This document shows, in pieces, positions 20,766 through 30,515 of a DNA stretch of 64,000 nt (position 1 is its first letter; every line of letters begins with the position of its first letter). A program made the translations under genes and the position numbers. The notes beneath the pieces were generated by a model that saw nothing but the letters and a program-made list of their open reading frames with translations, did no database searches and was not told the DNA's origin. This stretch comes from Euclidia mi (lineage: Eukaryota; Arthropoda; Insecta; Lepidoptera; Erebidae): contig OX123205.2 of the NCBI GenBank assembly GCA_944739405.2, positions 39,886,475 to 39,950,474 of the forward strand. Direction: 5' to 3'.

Positions 20766-21464
20766 ACAGTACTCGCCAATCTTTATGACCACTCTGAATG
20801 TAGGCATCGGTACGAACTTGCGCATGGTACAGTCGGGTGGACATTTCATAACCAAGAAAAATATTTGTAATGATTGAAAATTAAAATCTTCAGTTAAGTT
20901 GTTAGATTAGCTAAGTATATTATATTGTTTAATTACATATTCAATGAAATTCGATTAATTTAAATTCAGTTAGGTGAAGGGATTTCTAAATAAAAAAAAC
21001 ACATTGGTTACGACAAAACATTTTTTTTACTGACTTCAAGTTATACTGAAGGCCTTCCTCAGCTTCCTTCTTCATAAACGTTAATACGTCAAACACCATT
21101 TTCCGTGTTTGGCAACGTAAAACATTAAAACGACCGCGAGGCATGATCAATGAAAATGGTAACTGTATCAGTACAAATAACAACGAGAAATAATAACGAT
21201 AGCAACGAGAAACAACGAAGAAGTAACAGTATGAAACTATTCTGATCGCGACGATACTGTCAGAGCTCAGCGAATATGTGATTCGTGTACAAACGTAGCA
21301 CTCACACTAACGCGCGGGAGGCGAGGACGCTAGCGGGTGGAAGACAGCGCGCGCGGGCGTGCCCCGCCTCCACGCCCCGCGTACGTCCCGCTGATACCTG
21401 ATTTTGTGTTCTGCGCAGCGTAATGCGGCTACGTTCGGAGCGGCCATACAGTTTGGCGAGTACT
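20766..21464 (-). mobile_element. Tc1/mariner-like relic (about 700 bp)
   Basis: CAGTACTCGCCAATCTTTAT at 20766 is mirrored at 21464 by CAGTACTCGCCAAACTGTAT. Imperfect pairing extends over about 47 bp and TA flanks both ends (20764-20765, 21465-21466). It contains the start of a transposase gene on the minus strand (20988-21144) and a GC-rich upstream region, but no catalytic domain: an internally deleted copy. Confidence 0.75.
20988..21144 (-). pseudogene. N-terminal helix-turn-helix piece of a DDE transposase
   Basis: MPRGRFNVLRCQTRKMVFDV then LTFMKKEAEEG and LKSVKK resembles the N-terminal DNA-binding segment of insect IS630/Tc1-like proteins. It stops after about 50 residues where the element is deleted. 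The ATG at 21144 follows a GC-rich region (21290-21440) within the same TIRs. A frame continuing upstream is probably untranslated. Confidence 0.5.
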
Positions 21465-21789
21465 GTAATTCCTTAAGGACGCGTTTACAAAATTAGTAGG
21501 TACAAAATTGCGTCACTACAGCGACACGGCGGCAACAGTACGTACTACGTACGGTAATTTGCGGAAATGTAGTTCAACTAAATAACTTTGAGACTTAGAT
21601 TTTTTTGTGATATGTATCTATGTGTTATAGGCCTGGCTGAGCAAATTACGTACAAATAAGTTTCTTATTTTTATATACCTAAATGGACATTATTACTTAA
21701 TTTTTTCCATTATGTTGATTCAGGATATATTTCGGTATTTAGATATTATTTTGTTACTTGCGTTGAAATCTGGTAAGATTATGTGGACT

Positions 21790-22985
21790 GATGGTATACC
21801 ATCCCATTCAAGTGTTGCGACTGGAACTCATAAAAGAGTAGACCTAGTTATGCCAGGTTGGGGCTCATTTTATTTGTTTTAGTGAGACCCTACCACTGGT
21901 ACTAGTGAAGTAACCTTCCAAGGTTATTCGATGAGTCTTACTGGTACTCTTATGTGAGTAGAGCTAGGCATGCCGAGTTTGGGCTCATTTTGTTTGTACA
22001 TAAAAGACCCTACCACTGGAACTTATGAAGTAACCTTCCAGGGTTATTCGATGACTCTTGCTGGTTCTTATATGTGAGTAGAGCTAGGCATGCCGAGTTT
22101 GGGCTCATTTTGTTTGTACATAAGAGACCCAACCACTGCAACTTATGAAGTAACCTTCCAGGGTTATTCAATGACTCTTGCTGGTACTCATATGTGAGTA
22201 GAGCTAGGCATGCCGAGTTTGGGCTAATTTTGTTTATACATAAGAGACCCTACCACTGAGACTTATGAAGTAAACTTCCAGGGTTATTAGATGACACTTG
22301 CTGGTACTCATATGTGAGTAGAGCTCGGCATGCCGAGTTTGGGCTCATTTTGTTTGTACATGAGATACCCTACCACTGAAACTTATGAAGTAACCTTCCA
22401 GGGTTATTCGATGACTTTTGCTGGTTCTTATATGTGAGTAGAGCTAGGCATGCCGAGTTTGGGCTCATTTTGTTTGTACATAAGAGACCCAACCACTGAA
22501 ACTTATGAAGTAACCTTCCAGGGTTATTCGATGACTATTGCTGGTTCTTATATGTGAGTAGAGCTCGGCATGCCGAGTTTGGGCTCATTTTGTTTGTACA
22601 TAAGAGACCCAACCACTGAAACTTATGAAGTAACCTTCCAGGGTTATTCGATGACTCTTGCTGGTTCTCATATGTGAGTAGAGCTAGGCATGCCAAGTTT
22701 GGGCTCATTTTGTTTGTACATAAGTGACCCTACCACTGGAACAAATGAAGTAACCTTCCAGGGTTATTCGATGACTCTTGCTGGTACTCATATGGAAGTA
22801 AAGCTAGGCATGCCGAGTTTGGGCTCATTTTGTTTGTACATAAGAGACCCTACCACTGGAACTTATGAAGTAACCTTCCAGGGTTATTCGATCACTCTTG
22901 CTGGTACTCATATGTGAGTAGAGCTAGGCATACCGAGTTTGGGCTCATTTTGTATGAACATCAGAGACCCTACCACTGGAACATA
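21790..22985 (+). repeat. 120-bp tandem array, left palindrome arm
   Basis: About ten units start at 21839, 21959, 22079 and so on every 120 bp. Each has GTAGAGCTAGGCATGCCGAG, TTTGGGCTCATTTTGTTTGT, GACCCTACCACTGGAACTTA, GTAACCTTCCAGGGTTATTC and GCTGGTACTCATATGTGA. Short ORFs across it repeat with the unit and are not treated as genes. Confidence 0.9.
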
Positions 22986-24240
22986 CCTAGCTCTACTCAC
23001 ATATGAGTACCACTAAGAGTCTTCGAATAAACCTGACAAACCTGAAAGGTTACTTCATAAGTTCCAGTGGTAAGGTCTCTTATGTACAAACAAAATGAGC
23101 CCAAACTCGGCATGCCTAGCTCTACTCACATATGAGTACCAGCAAGAGTCATCGAATAACCCTGGAAGGTTACTTCATAAGTTCCAGTGGTAGGGTCACT
23201 TATGTACAAACAAAATGAACCCAAACTCGGCATGCCTAGCTCTACTGACATATGAGTACCAGTAAGAGTCATTGAATAACCCTGGAAGGTTACATCATAA
23301 AATGCAGTGGTAGGGTCTCTTATGTACAAACAAAATGAGCCCAAACTCGGTATGCCTAGCTCTACTCACACATGAGTACCAGCAAGAGTCATTGAATGAC
23401 CATGGAAGGTTACTTCATAAGTTCCAGTGGTAGGGTCTCTTATGTACAAACAAAATGAGCCCAAACTCGGCATGCCTAGCTCTACTCACACATGAGTACC
23501 AGCAAGAGTCATTGAATAACCCTGGAACGTTACTTCATAAGTTCCAGTGGTAGGGTCACTTATGTACAAACAAAATGAACCCAAACTCGGTATGCCTAGC
23601 TCTACTGACATATGAGTACCAGTAAGAGTCATTGAATAACCCTGGAAGGTTACATCATAAAATGCAGTGGTAGGGTCTCTTATGTACAAACAAAATGAGC
23701 CCAAACTCGGCATGCCTACCTCTACTCACTTATGAGTACCAGCAAGAGTCATTGAATAACCCTGGAAGGTTACCTCATAAGTTCCAGTGGTAGGGTATCT
23801 TATGTACAAACAAAATGAGCCCAAACTCGGCATGCCTAGCTCTACTCACACATGAGTACCAGTAAGAGTCATTGAATAACCCTGGAAGGTTACTTCATAA
23901 AATGCAGTGGTAGGGTCTCTTATGTACAAACAAAATGAGCCCAAACTCGGCATGCCTAGCTCTACTCACACATGAGTACCAGCAAGAGTCATTGAATAAC
24001 CCTGGAAGGTTACTTAATAAGTTCCAGTGGTAGGGTCTCTTATGTACAAACAAAATAAGCCCAAACTCGGCATGCCTAGCTCTACTCACATATGAGTACC
24101 AGCACGACTCATCGAATAACCTTGGAAGGTTACTTCACTAGTACCAGTGATAGGGTCTCACCAAAACAAATAAAATGAGCCCCAACCTGGCATAACTAGG
24201 TCTACTCTTTTATGAGTTCCAGTCGCAACACTTGAACGGG
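22986..24240 (-). repeat. 120-bp tandem array, right (inverted) palindrome arm
   Basis: The same unit in reverse orientation, about ten copies. Unit variants (for example AAATGCAGTGG versus AGTTCCAGTGG) recur with a 360-bp higher-order rhythm around 23290, 23650 and 23905. The outermost units of both arms share the same diverged form (ATGCCAGGTTGGGGCTC), so the arms were made by copying one array as a whole. Confidence 0.9.
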
Positions 24241-24399
24241 ATGGTATACCATCAGTCCAGATAATCTTACCAGATTTCAACGCAAGAAACAAAACAATAT
24301 CTAAAAACCGAAATATATCCTGACTCAACATAACGGAGAAAATAAAGTAACAATATTCTAGCTCGTCTCTGCTTGTACGTAATTCGCACAGAATACGAG

Positions 24400-25059
24400 A
24401 AGTATCAAATTGATTTTAGCGAATATTTTGTATTCGTATATTGCTCTTTTCGTCTTCGGGCTGCAGCGACAAGCGACATAGAGTCCACTCCCGACGACGC
24501 TCAAGCGCAGACTGAGATCTCATTGCAGAATTTGGATATATAAATCAAGAAAGTGGCTAAATAAAACGAACCTTATTGCCACATTTTAAGACACACGTAT
24601 GCGAGCAAAATAGAAGAAAAATGTAAGATGATTTTTTGCTTTTTTTGAGTCAATTTACAATATTTTGAAAAAAAATTATCAAATTGTTTTTGAGTTGACT
24701 ATATTTACTACCCTATTCTATCTTTGAAAATCTAAATAAATGTAAAAATAGAGAGAAAATTGTACCCAAAAATAGCAGTATATGCCTATTTTTGATTTAA
24801 GAGGCCGTTTCGAATCGATTTTACATTAATATTAATTAAATATTTTTTATTTATTTTCAAATTGATTTATAGATAAAAAAGTAATCAATTTATCGTAATC
24901 ATTCGTTTTATTAGTTATTATCTAAAATTGTCGTAAGGTGTACCGGAAATATGTGGTTTTTTGATACAAGCGTAAACGCGTCCTTAATGACTCAGCTAAG
25001 TCACTTTTCTGAAAATGTAACTAGTAGGTATTATATTAAAACACCCCTCAGAGAGTTTT
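24400..25059. other. No gene seen
   Basis: It includes the right non-repetitive part of the TTAA element (to 24983) and a short unique stretch. AT-rich; no supported ORF. Confidence 0.45.
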
Positions 25060-25277
25060 CTCATTTTAGGGAATTTTAACCAATCTAATATTGAGTGGCA
25101 TACTGCGGTTGATAGTGACTACTTGTATCCTTCAAACATACAGGGTGTTATTCAGACGTCTTTTTGCGATAATCTCACTACGAACGAAGATCTCTAACTA
25201 ACTAAGAATCTACACGAAGAGATATATTACTTATTTGGCAAATACTTCTATTCCAACTTTCGAGAACAGACGGTATA

Positions 25278-26206
25278 ATGACGACCCAATCCTTGCAGGA
25301 TGATTTGAACCGCTTCCTACACTATTTCTCTAGGAATAAATTAGATTTAAATGCCGCCAAATGTTACACGTGTACCTTTACCCGCAAACTAAACCCTATT
25401 AAAACCAAATATAAGCTCTGTAACACACCGTTGGAAAGAGTCGACACCATCAGAGATCTTGGAGTAACATTTGATGCAAAGCTGTTATTTGATTCGCATA
25501 ATATAAATAGTTTTGAAAACAAAGCATCCAAAGCATTAGGTTTTATATTTAGACTAGATGATGCCCACGGCTACGCCCGCAATATTTTTTAATTTACCCA
25601 TTTTGGCCGATCCCGTGGGAATGTCCGGAAATCCCTTCTTAGTGCACCTCTACGGTCCCCAAGGAACATACATGCCAAATTTCAGCTTCCTGCGCCCAAT
25701 AGTTTCGGCTGTAGCGTGTCTGTCAGTCAGTCAGTAACGCAAGGATTTTATATATTAAGATTATCATCTGAATTTAGGAATGTCAAAACAGTGAAAATAC
25801 TATACTGTACGTTTGTTCGTAGTCATCTTGAATATGCATCGCAGGTTTGGAATCCAATCTATAATGTATACATTGCCCGCCTTAAAGGTATCCAAAGGAA
25901 ATTTTTAAGGTACATTCAATACCGATCCAATACCTACTTGCCGGACTACCTTAGTCGTTGCAGAAAGTTTCACATTCTCCCTCTATATGAACGCAGAAAA
26001 GCAGCTGATTTAATATTCTTATGGATTTGTTTAACAAGATTGGACTACGCGTACCTACTGCAAACTTAAGAAGAACAAATCTTCTCGATGTACCTCTAGT
26101 GAGAACAATGTACAGGCAAAATTCATATCTTGTTAGAGCATGTCGTACGTTTAACGGGGAGTGTCGGAGAATTGACCTTGACCTGTTTGCATCTAACATT
26201 GCCCAT
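25278..26206 (+). pseudogene. LINE RT thumb and C-terminal region, Helitron-interrupted
   Basis: 25278-25553 encodes VDTIRDLGVTFDAKLLFD and KASKALGFIFR. The frame resumes at 25761 (LSSEFRNVKTVKILY, FVRSHLEYASQVWNP) and runs to 26069; a frameshift near 26030 moves the last part to the frame ending at 26207. The 207-bp insert is a multiple of 3, so both halves share a frame, but a stop lies inside the insert. Confidence 0.8.
25554..25760 (-). mobile_element. Non-autonomous Helitron, 207 bp, inside LINE coding sequence
   Basis: On the minus strand it begins TCTTAATATATAAAATCC and ends GTGGGCATCATCTAG, flanked by A and T. Excising it joins AGA to TTA and restores the LINE frame without loss or gain. 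It has the same length and ends as 7560-7766. Confidence 0.9.
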
Positions 26207-26934
26207 TAAAAAAATCTATAAACATAAATTTCTTTGGAATTTAGTTGCTACCTCCTTTTATTTTGTTCTTTTTTTTGTATGTTTTTAAAATTATGAATAA
26301 TAGCTTAGTGTATGTATCCTATGTACTTAATATTTGTATAATTATTATAATATCACTGTGTACGTGCATGTTGCAATATTGGACTGCTCATAGGTGAAAA
26401 CTTGTAATTGGCCTTCTGCTAATATTGTACTATATAATATTCTGTTAGCTGTTAGTTTTCCTTATAAGAATAAAATAAAATAAATAAAAATAAAATAAAC
26501 TGATAGTAATCTAAACCATTAGACCAGATATTTATTTAGAGGCGCATTTCTTACGGGCGCTCTGTAGACAAACTTTCTGTGACTCAAATTGCCGCTTGGC
26601 GGCGTGGAAATCGCGCTGTGACAGCTGTCTCTAAGAGTGCAAGAGAGACAAACTGACGACACCTGCCAAAGAAATTGTGACACCCGCCAACACGCCACTT
26701 GGAATCGGCACATGAAATCCTTAAGAAATGCGCTTCTATTATGTAAATCTGTATTCATTGACCATGGGTCATATTGCTATTCCTTTGGGGTGCGGACTTG
26801 CCATCAGCAGACGGTAGTCGCTCTGTGGTAGGTATGTATGTGGGATGAAAGGGAAAAGACACACAAAATTCATTCTAGCTGTTTATTGTCCGAAAAACAT
26901 ACATTTATAATTTTTAAATTGTCATAAGCACACT

Positions 26935-26993
26935 CAACAGTCATACTTTCTACGTCCACCGACTTCTGGTGGACGTAGAAAGTATGGCTGTTG
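26935..26993. other. 26-bp hairpin upstream of exon 2A
   Basis: CAACAGTCATACTTTCTACG (26935 on) pairs with the inverse ending 26993, with one G-T pair; the 7-nt loop GACTTCT is at 26961-26967. It lies within about 120 bp absent from copy B of the duplication. Confidence 0.8.
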
Positions 26994-27129
26994 ACACTGG
27001 TTACAAAACTATTTTCTTTTATACTCACACAGCGTTCCAAAATCAAAATAAAAGTTAGCCAGTAATACGTGTAGACATATGAACTTCTCAAGTGTATTAT
27101 TTAAATCCCCCAACTATTATACTTTGCAG

Positions 27130-27204
27130 GGCGGAGTTAGACGGCACGCCTATTGACCCGTCCGCGGACAATGGGGGCGACGACCTCAACGCTGTAATGA
27201 TCAG
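27130..27204 (+). CDS. Candidate internal exon 2, copy A
   Basis: A pyrimidine-rich stretch ending TTTGCAG (27123-27129) precedes 75 nt that end ATCAG|GTGAAT. Joined to exon 1 (phase 2, GG|G) the frame stays open and reads AELDGTPIDPSADNGG then DDLNAVMIR, leaving in phase 2. Copy B at 32539 differs by one synonymous and two conservative changes (D/E, M/L), as expected of coding sequence. The following exon was not found. The protein is not recognised; the segment is acidic. Confidence 0.5.
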
Positions 27205-27289
27205 GTGAATAAACAAGTCTTCTGAACTTAAAAATCGTTTATTTTTCACGATATTGCACAGTTAAAGCTTTACAAAAATAATTATTAAA

Positions 27290-27680
27290 TAATTTTAATA
27301 ACTATAACCCGACCACGTAAAAAAGGGGGTCTAAAAAGGACGAATCAGGCAAATAGCTCATTTACATAGATATAAATTATTCAGAAAAGTACAAGTACAG
27401 AAATGCACAAGTTACAGCCATGGTCGCACCGGCATGGTATTGCGATGTAACTGCCAATATATCTATATTTTTAAATTTACCTCGTAAAGAATCTCTAGCA
27501 ACTAACTTATTAATTGCACATATGGGCCATATGTGCAATTAATAAGTTAGTTGCTAGCTATCTTTTGAATGACATAAATAGTTTGTTTATCACTAGCCAT
27601 ACCCCATAATATTACACTGTAACACATTTCGCTTTGAAAATAGCTAAAATAAACTAGTCTGCGATCACCAACACTCACCT
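27290..27680 (-). pseudogene. LINE family D RT C-terminal fragment
   Basis: The minus strand gives DRRLVYFSYFQS, a WGMASDKQTI-like stretch and INKLVARDSLR, matching the copy at 32940-33335, which keeps an open 95-codon frame. Here it is disrupted by a 63-bp perfect palindrome. Confidence 0.7.
27495..27557. other. Perfect 31-bp inverted repeat with 1-nt centre
   Basis: CTAGCAACTAACTTATTAAT at 27495 and its exact inverse ending at 27557 form 31-bp arms around a single G (27526). In the duplicate copy (33179-33215) only the left arm exists, followed by ordinary LINE sequence. The right arm is therefore a new inverted copy made in place, as in fold-back template switching. Confidence 0.9.
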
Positions 27681-27683
27681 CAA

Positions 27684-28315
27684 ATGGTACACACGCCTAC
27701 GCAAAGGCCCCCAGTTCCAGGTCACCCCGCTATTCCTGGTCAATACGGCGGAGACGGCAAGGTTAAGATAGGCCGCCAACACCGACTGACCATGGCTACG
27801 TATAACGGACGCACGCTACGGCTCGATAAACGTCTGGCACTACTAGAAGAGGAACTGAAGTACATAAGGTGGCATGTTTTGGGATTATACGAGGTCCGGA
27901 GAGAGGGGGAGGATACCGTTACCCTAAATTCAGGCCATCTTATATACTTCAGGGGGGGGAGACCAGCCAAAGCGGCGTTGGGTTCCTGGTCCATAAGGTC
28001 CTCTCTAACAACGTTTTAGAAATCTCCAGTGTGTCGACAAGGGTATCATACCTTGTGATCAGACTCACCAAGAGATATACTCTCAAAGAATCCAAGTGTA
28101 TGCGCACCGACTTCGGCATACTCGGATGATGAAGTAGAGGAAATGTACGAAGACATTTCCAGGGCCATACACAACACCCAAAAGGCCCACTTTAATGTTG
28201 TCATGGGGGACTTCAACGCCAAAGTGGGAGTACATACTTGCAGCGAATCGGTAGTAGGACCACACGGATTTGGTAGGAGAAATCATACGGGGCAGATGCT
28301 GGTCAACTTATTATA
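27684..28315 (+). pseudogene. RTE-clade LINE endonuclease, N-terminal part (copy 1)
   Basis: HRLTMATYNGRTLRLDKRL (catalytic Asn), ELKYIRWHVLGLYEVRR (catalytic Glu), then in a shifted frame SGVGFLVHKVLSNNVLEISS and RLTKRYTL, and in a further frame a DFNAKVG block. This is the start of the RTE polyprotein; at least two frameshifts are present. It is cut at about 28320, where an opposite-strand LINE piece begins. Confidence 0.8.
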
Positions 28316-28329
28316 TTGAGATGCGACAG

Positions 28330-28720
28330 TCATTATCTTAATTTCCTTAAATTTTGCCCTCAGAGTAATTTGTATATTTTGAGTAAATTGCACGAATAGC
28401 TCGCTTCTGCAGTACAAAAACAGTTTGAATGTCAGCTGCATTGCCCCATAATAAAATGCCATGTGACATTATCTGTGAAAATAACTTAAATATACTATTC
28501 TGGCTGTGTCTATATCTACTAACTGACGAATCTTATTAACCGCGTACGCTGCAGAGCTAAGTCTATACGAAAACTTACTTATGTGGGCTCCACTGTAGCT
28601 TAGAAACTAAGGTTATGCCTTAGAAAACAGTGTTATCTATAAGATCCAACTCTTCTCCATTCATCCGTATATCGGTTTCAACTTGTTTTACATTTGGTGC
28701 CGAAAATCGAATAGATTCTG
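28330..28720 (-). pseudogene. LINE family D RT/thumb fragment (copy 1)
   Basis: The minus strand reads KQVETDIRMNGEELDLID, LSSAAYAVNKIRQL, VDIDTARIVYLSYFH and a degraded tail. An inverted SINE is inserted right after it at 28730. Confidence 0.65.
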
Positions 28721-28729
28721 TTTATCTTC

Positions 28730-28971
28730 ATACATAACTTCACGCCTTTTCTTTTTCGGGGTAGGCAGAGGTGTATTACACACCCACTTTTCGCCAGTTA
28801 TGTTTTGGTCCCAATGTAATAGGGGGCGAGCCTATTGCCATCTTCCGGGCACATTATTAATACACACATAACTTCGAAAAGTCAGAGGTGTGTGCCCGGG
28901 GTACCTGGGGATCGAACCCGAGACCATCGTCTCGCCAGTCCGTTACGTACACCACTGGGCTATCGCCTACT
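28730..28971 (-). mobile_element. tRNA-derived SINE (copy 1)
   Basis: Minus-strand head GATAGCCCAGTGGTGTACGT (A box), then a GGGTTCGATCCCC B box. The tail side is near 28735 (AAGTTATGTATGAAG). Flanking TTTATCTTC at 28721-28729 and 28972-28980 looks like the TSD. Same family as 32642 and 34420. Confidence 0.8.
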
Positions 28972-28989
28972 TTTATCTTCCATAAGTAA

Positions 28990-29330
28990 ATTATTAGCAC
29001 TATACCAATTAAATTGGTGTTAAGTGGGAGATGTACGGCAACGGCTCTAGCGGATGTGGTGGGTAATATTATCAAAGCGCGGGACAGAGAGGAAGGTACT
29101 ATACTGGCATTATTGGATTACTTTCGTGCTTTTTACGCCATAAATGTTCCCCTGTTACTTTCAAAATTAAAATATTTGGTTTTAGTGAAAGTGCAGTCAA
29201 ATGTTTGACAAAGAGATTGCAGTACGTCCAGATACAGAAGGAAGATGAAGATTCAATATCATCCCCTCCCTAATCTGTATCCTGAGGAATTCCACAAGGA
29301 TCCACCCTTGGACCTTTGGTGTTCATCATA
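28990..29330 (+). pseudogene. LINE RT fragment (copy 1)
   Basis: ATALADVVGNIIKARDREEG, TILALLDYFRAFYAINVPLL (RT motif with the catalytic Asp), then in a shifted frame GIPQGSTLGPLVFII. It ends abruptly in a (TAA)n run at 29331, before the YADD box. Confidence 0.7.
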
Positions 29331-29800
29331 TAATAATAATAATAATAAAACCGCAGAGCAGCTTTGTGGCGAGCTGAATGTGTTTGGCGACACTTCGGTC
29401 CCGAATGCTTCTGAGAGTCGGTCAGGGCCTCATCTCCGGCTTGCCTTTGTTGGCTGGTTGGAGTGGCTTTCTAAGAGCGCCCGCAGGACCCTCGACTCTG
29501 GCTTGCCTTAGTTGGCCGGCCAGAGGGAAGTCGCAAGAGCTATTTGCTTGGGGGTGGAAGTGTCATTGTCAAAGGCGTAACTTCGGGTCACGAGACCCGC
29601 GATGGCGAAACCGGTGCCGCACCGCTCGTCACCCCTAGCCACTCACACCGGTGTTGCCCTCTTGTTGCCTTTATGGTAGAGTTTGTTTGCCTTGGCGGCT
29701 ATTTAGAGAGGACCCATCCAGTGAGTTGGCGAGTCACCGTCTGCCCCTTTTCGACGTACTATAAGAGTACTTAGGGCAGACGCCGTTGTTTATCCATAGT
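29331..29800 (+). mobile_element. (TAA)n-anchored GC-rich transposon segment (copy 1)
   Basis: A run of TAA (29331-29349) leads into about 440 bp of GC-rich sequence with CTCCGGCTTGCCTTTGTTGG and a second diverged GACTCTGGCTTGCCTTAGTTGG. No protein domain is recognised; several overlapping ORFs are GC-rich artefacts. R4/Dong LINEs are known to insert into TAA repeats, so it may be an untranslated part of such an element. This is a guess. Confidence 0.45.
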
Positions 29801-30418
29801 GTTCACGTATTATTCATCAAACACCCACCCCAAAAGCCCAGAAATATTAGTATCCATAAAAGTAGCAATAGTACTACAACTGCTGCGGCTAATCCGTGGC
29901 TGTACTTCATAGTGCTGCTATGGAGGCTCCTCAGTAGGTGTCCCATCACATTCTAGATTAAAACTCTCAAAGGGCCGCTGCGCGTTGGACCTACATATAT
30001 CTCCGTGTACGCCTGCCAAAGGCCCGTGTACTTTTTTAACACCATATGTTAGAAAAGTATGCGTGTTAGAGAAACACATAATAATAAAATTAATTTATTT
30101 CCTCATCACAAAGTATCCTTATGCTAAGTCCTTAACACTAATGTGGGCATCCCCTATTTTACATTATGTATATTTATCTACTCAACACACATATTTACAA
30201 AATTTAAATAATATACCTATTTATATTTATTATAATTCCTTTATGTTATATATGAACACATACTAAACAAACAAACATCTAAATCAACATTATATATTTA
30301 CATACAAACAGTACACATTACAAATACACTACACATAAACTATAATCCGGCAATGTCGGACGACGCGGTGTACGGTGCAATGGAACCGAGCATAAGGAAT
30401 AGGCCGCTTTATTTATCC
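29801..30418. other. AT-rich end of duplicated block, no gene
   Basis: Low-complexity AT sequence with ACACATA-type runs, ending at CCGGCAATGTCGGACGACGC. It matches 35521-36132. No supported ORF. Confidence 0.5.
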
Positions 30419-30434
30419 TACTCCAATTATTCAA

Positions 30435-30515
30435 GACCAAAAAGTTTCAATTTTCGTTAAAGTGTTAGGCTAAGCTGCTGGGGACAGCGTAAGCATACAG
30501 AGTTACAGACCATAA
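30435..30515 (+). repeat. Partial copy of the exon 1 upstream segment
   Basis: TTTCGTTAAAGTGTTAGGCT through AGCATACAGAGTTACAGACC repeats 31098-31168 almost exactly, then diverges just before the exon position. It is a fourth, exon-less trace of the exon 1 unit. Confidence 0.7.

Larger units (their letters stand above)
21477..24983. mobile_element. 3.5-kb TTAA-flanked element with a giant palindromic core
   Basis: TTAA (21473-21476, 24984-24987) flanks the inverted ends GGACGCGTTTAC / GTAAACGCGTCC. Inside, arms running from about 21633 to 22932 and from about 22985 to 24400 are inverted copies, each mostly a 120-bp tandem array. There is no transposase. The TTAA target suggests mobilisation by piggyBac- or Kolobok-type enzymes; the GGAC ends are not classical piggyBac. 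Confidence 0.8.
25060..26500 (+). mobile_element. Internally deleted LINE (Jockey/CR1 group)
   Basis: An endonuclease piece (GNFNQSNIEWHTAVDSDY, 25073 on) and a pre-RT piece (LFGKYFYSNF, about 25225-25260) run straight into RT sequence downstream of the YADD box (TTQSLQDDLNRFLHYFSRN), so the middle of the RT was deleted. The element ends in an AATAAAATAAAATAAATAAA-type tail at 26470-26500. A 207-bp Helitron interrupts it. It sits in the intron between exons 1A and 2A; copy B of the duplication lacks it. Confidence 0.8.
26501..30418. repeat. Segmental duplication, copy 1
   Basis: Collinear with 32099-36132 from AACTGATA(G/C)TAATCTAAACC to GGCCGCTTTATTTATC. Both contain exon 2, LINE family D pieces, an RTE endonuclease start, an inverted SINE, an RT piece and the GC-rich block, all at the same junctions. 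Differences include hairpins found only here (26935, 27495) and a SINE found only in copy 2. Confidence 0.9.

Noticed and set aside
21290..21440. CpG-island-like promoter of a host gene
   Set aside because: The GC-rich patch lies inside the TIRs of the mariner-like relic, directly upstream of its truncated transposase, so it belongs to the element.
22690..24089. Short repetitive ORFs in the palindromic array (MPSLGSFCLYI...)
   Set aside because: Same cause: period-3-compatible tandem units on both strands. No flanking gene structure.
29245..29774. Overlapping ORFs in the (TAA)n-anchored GC-rich block (also 34959-35491)
   Set aside because: Frames overlap, the same set appears in both duplicates, and no motif is recognisable.
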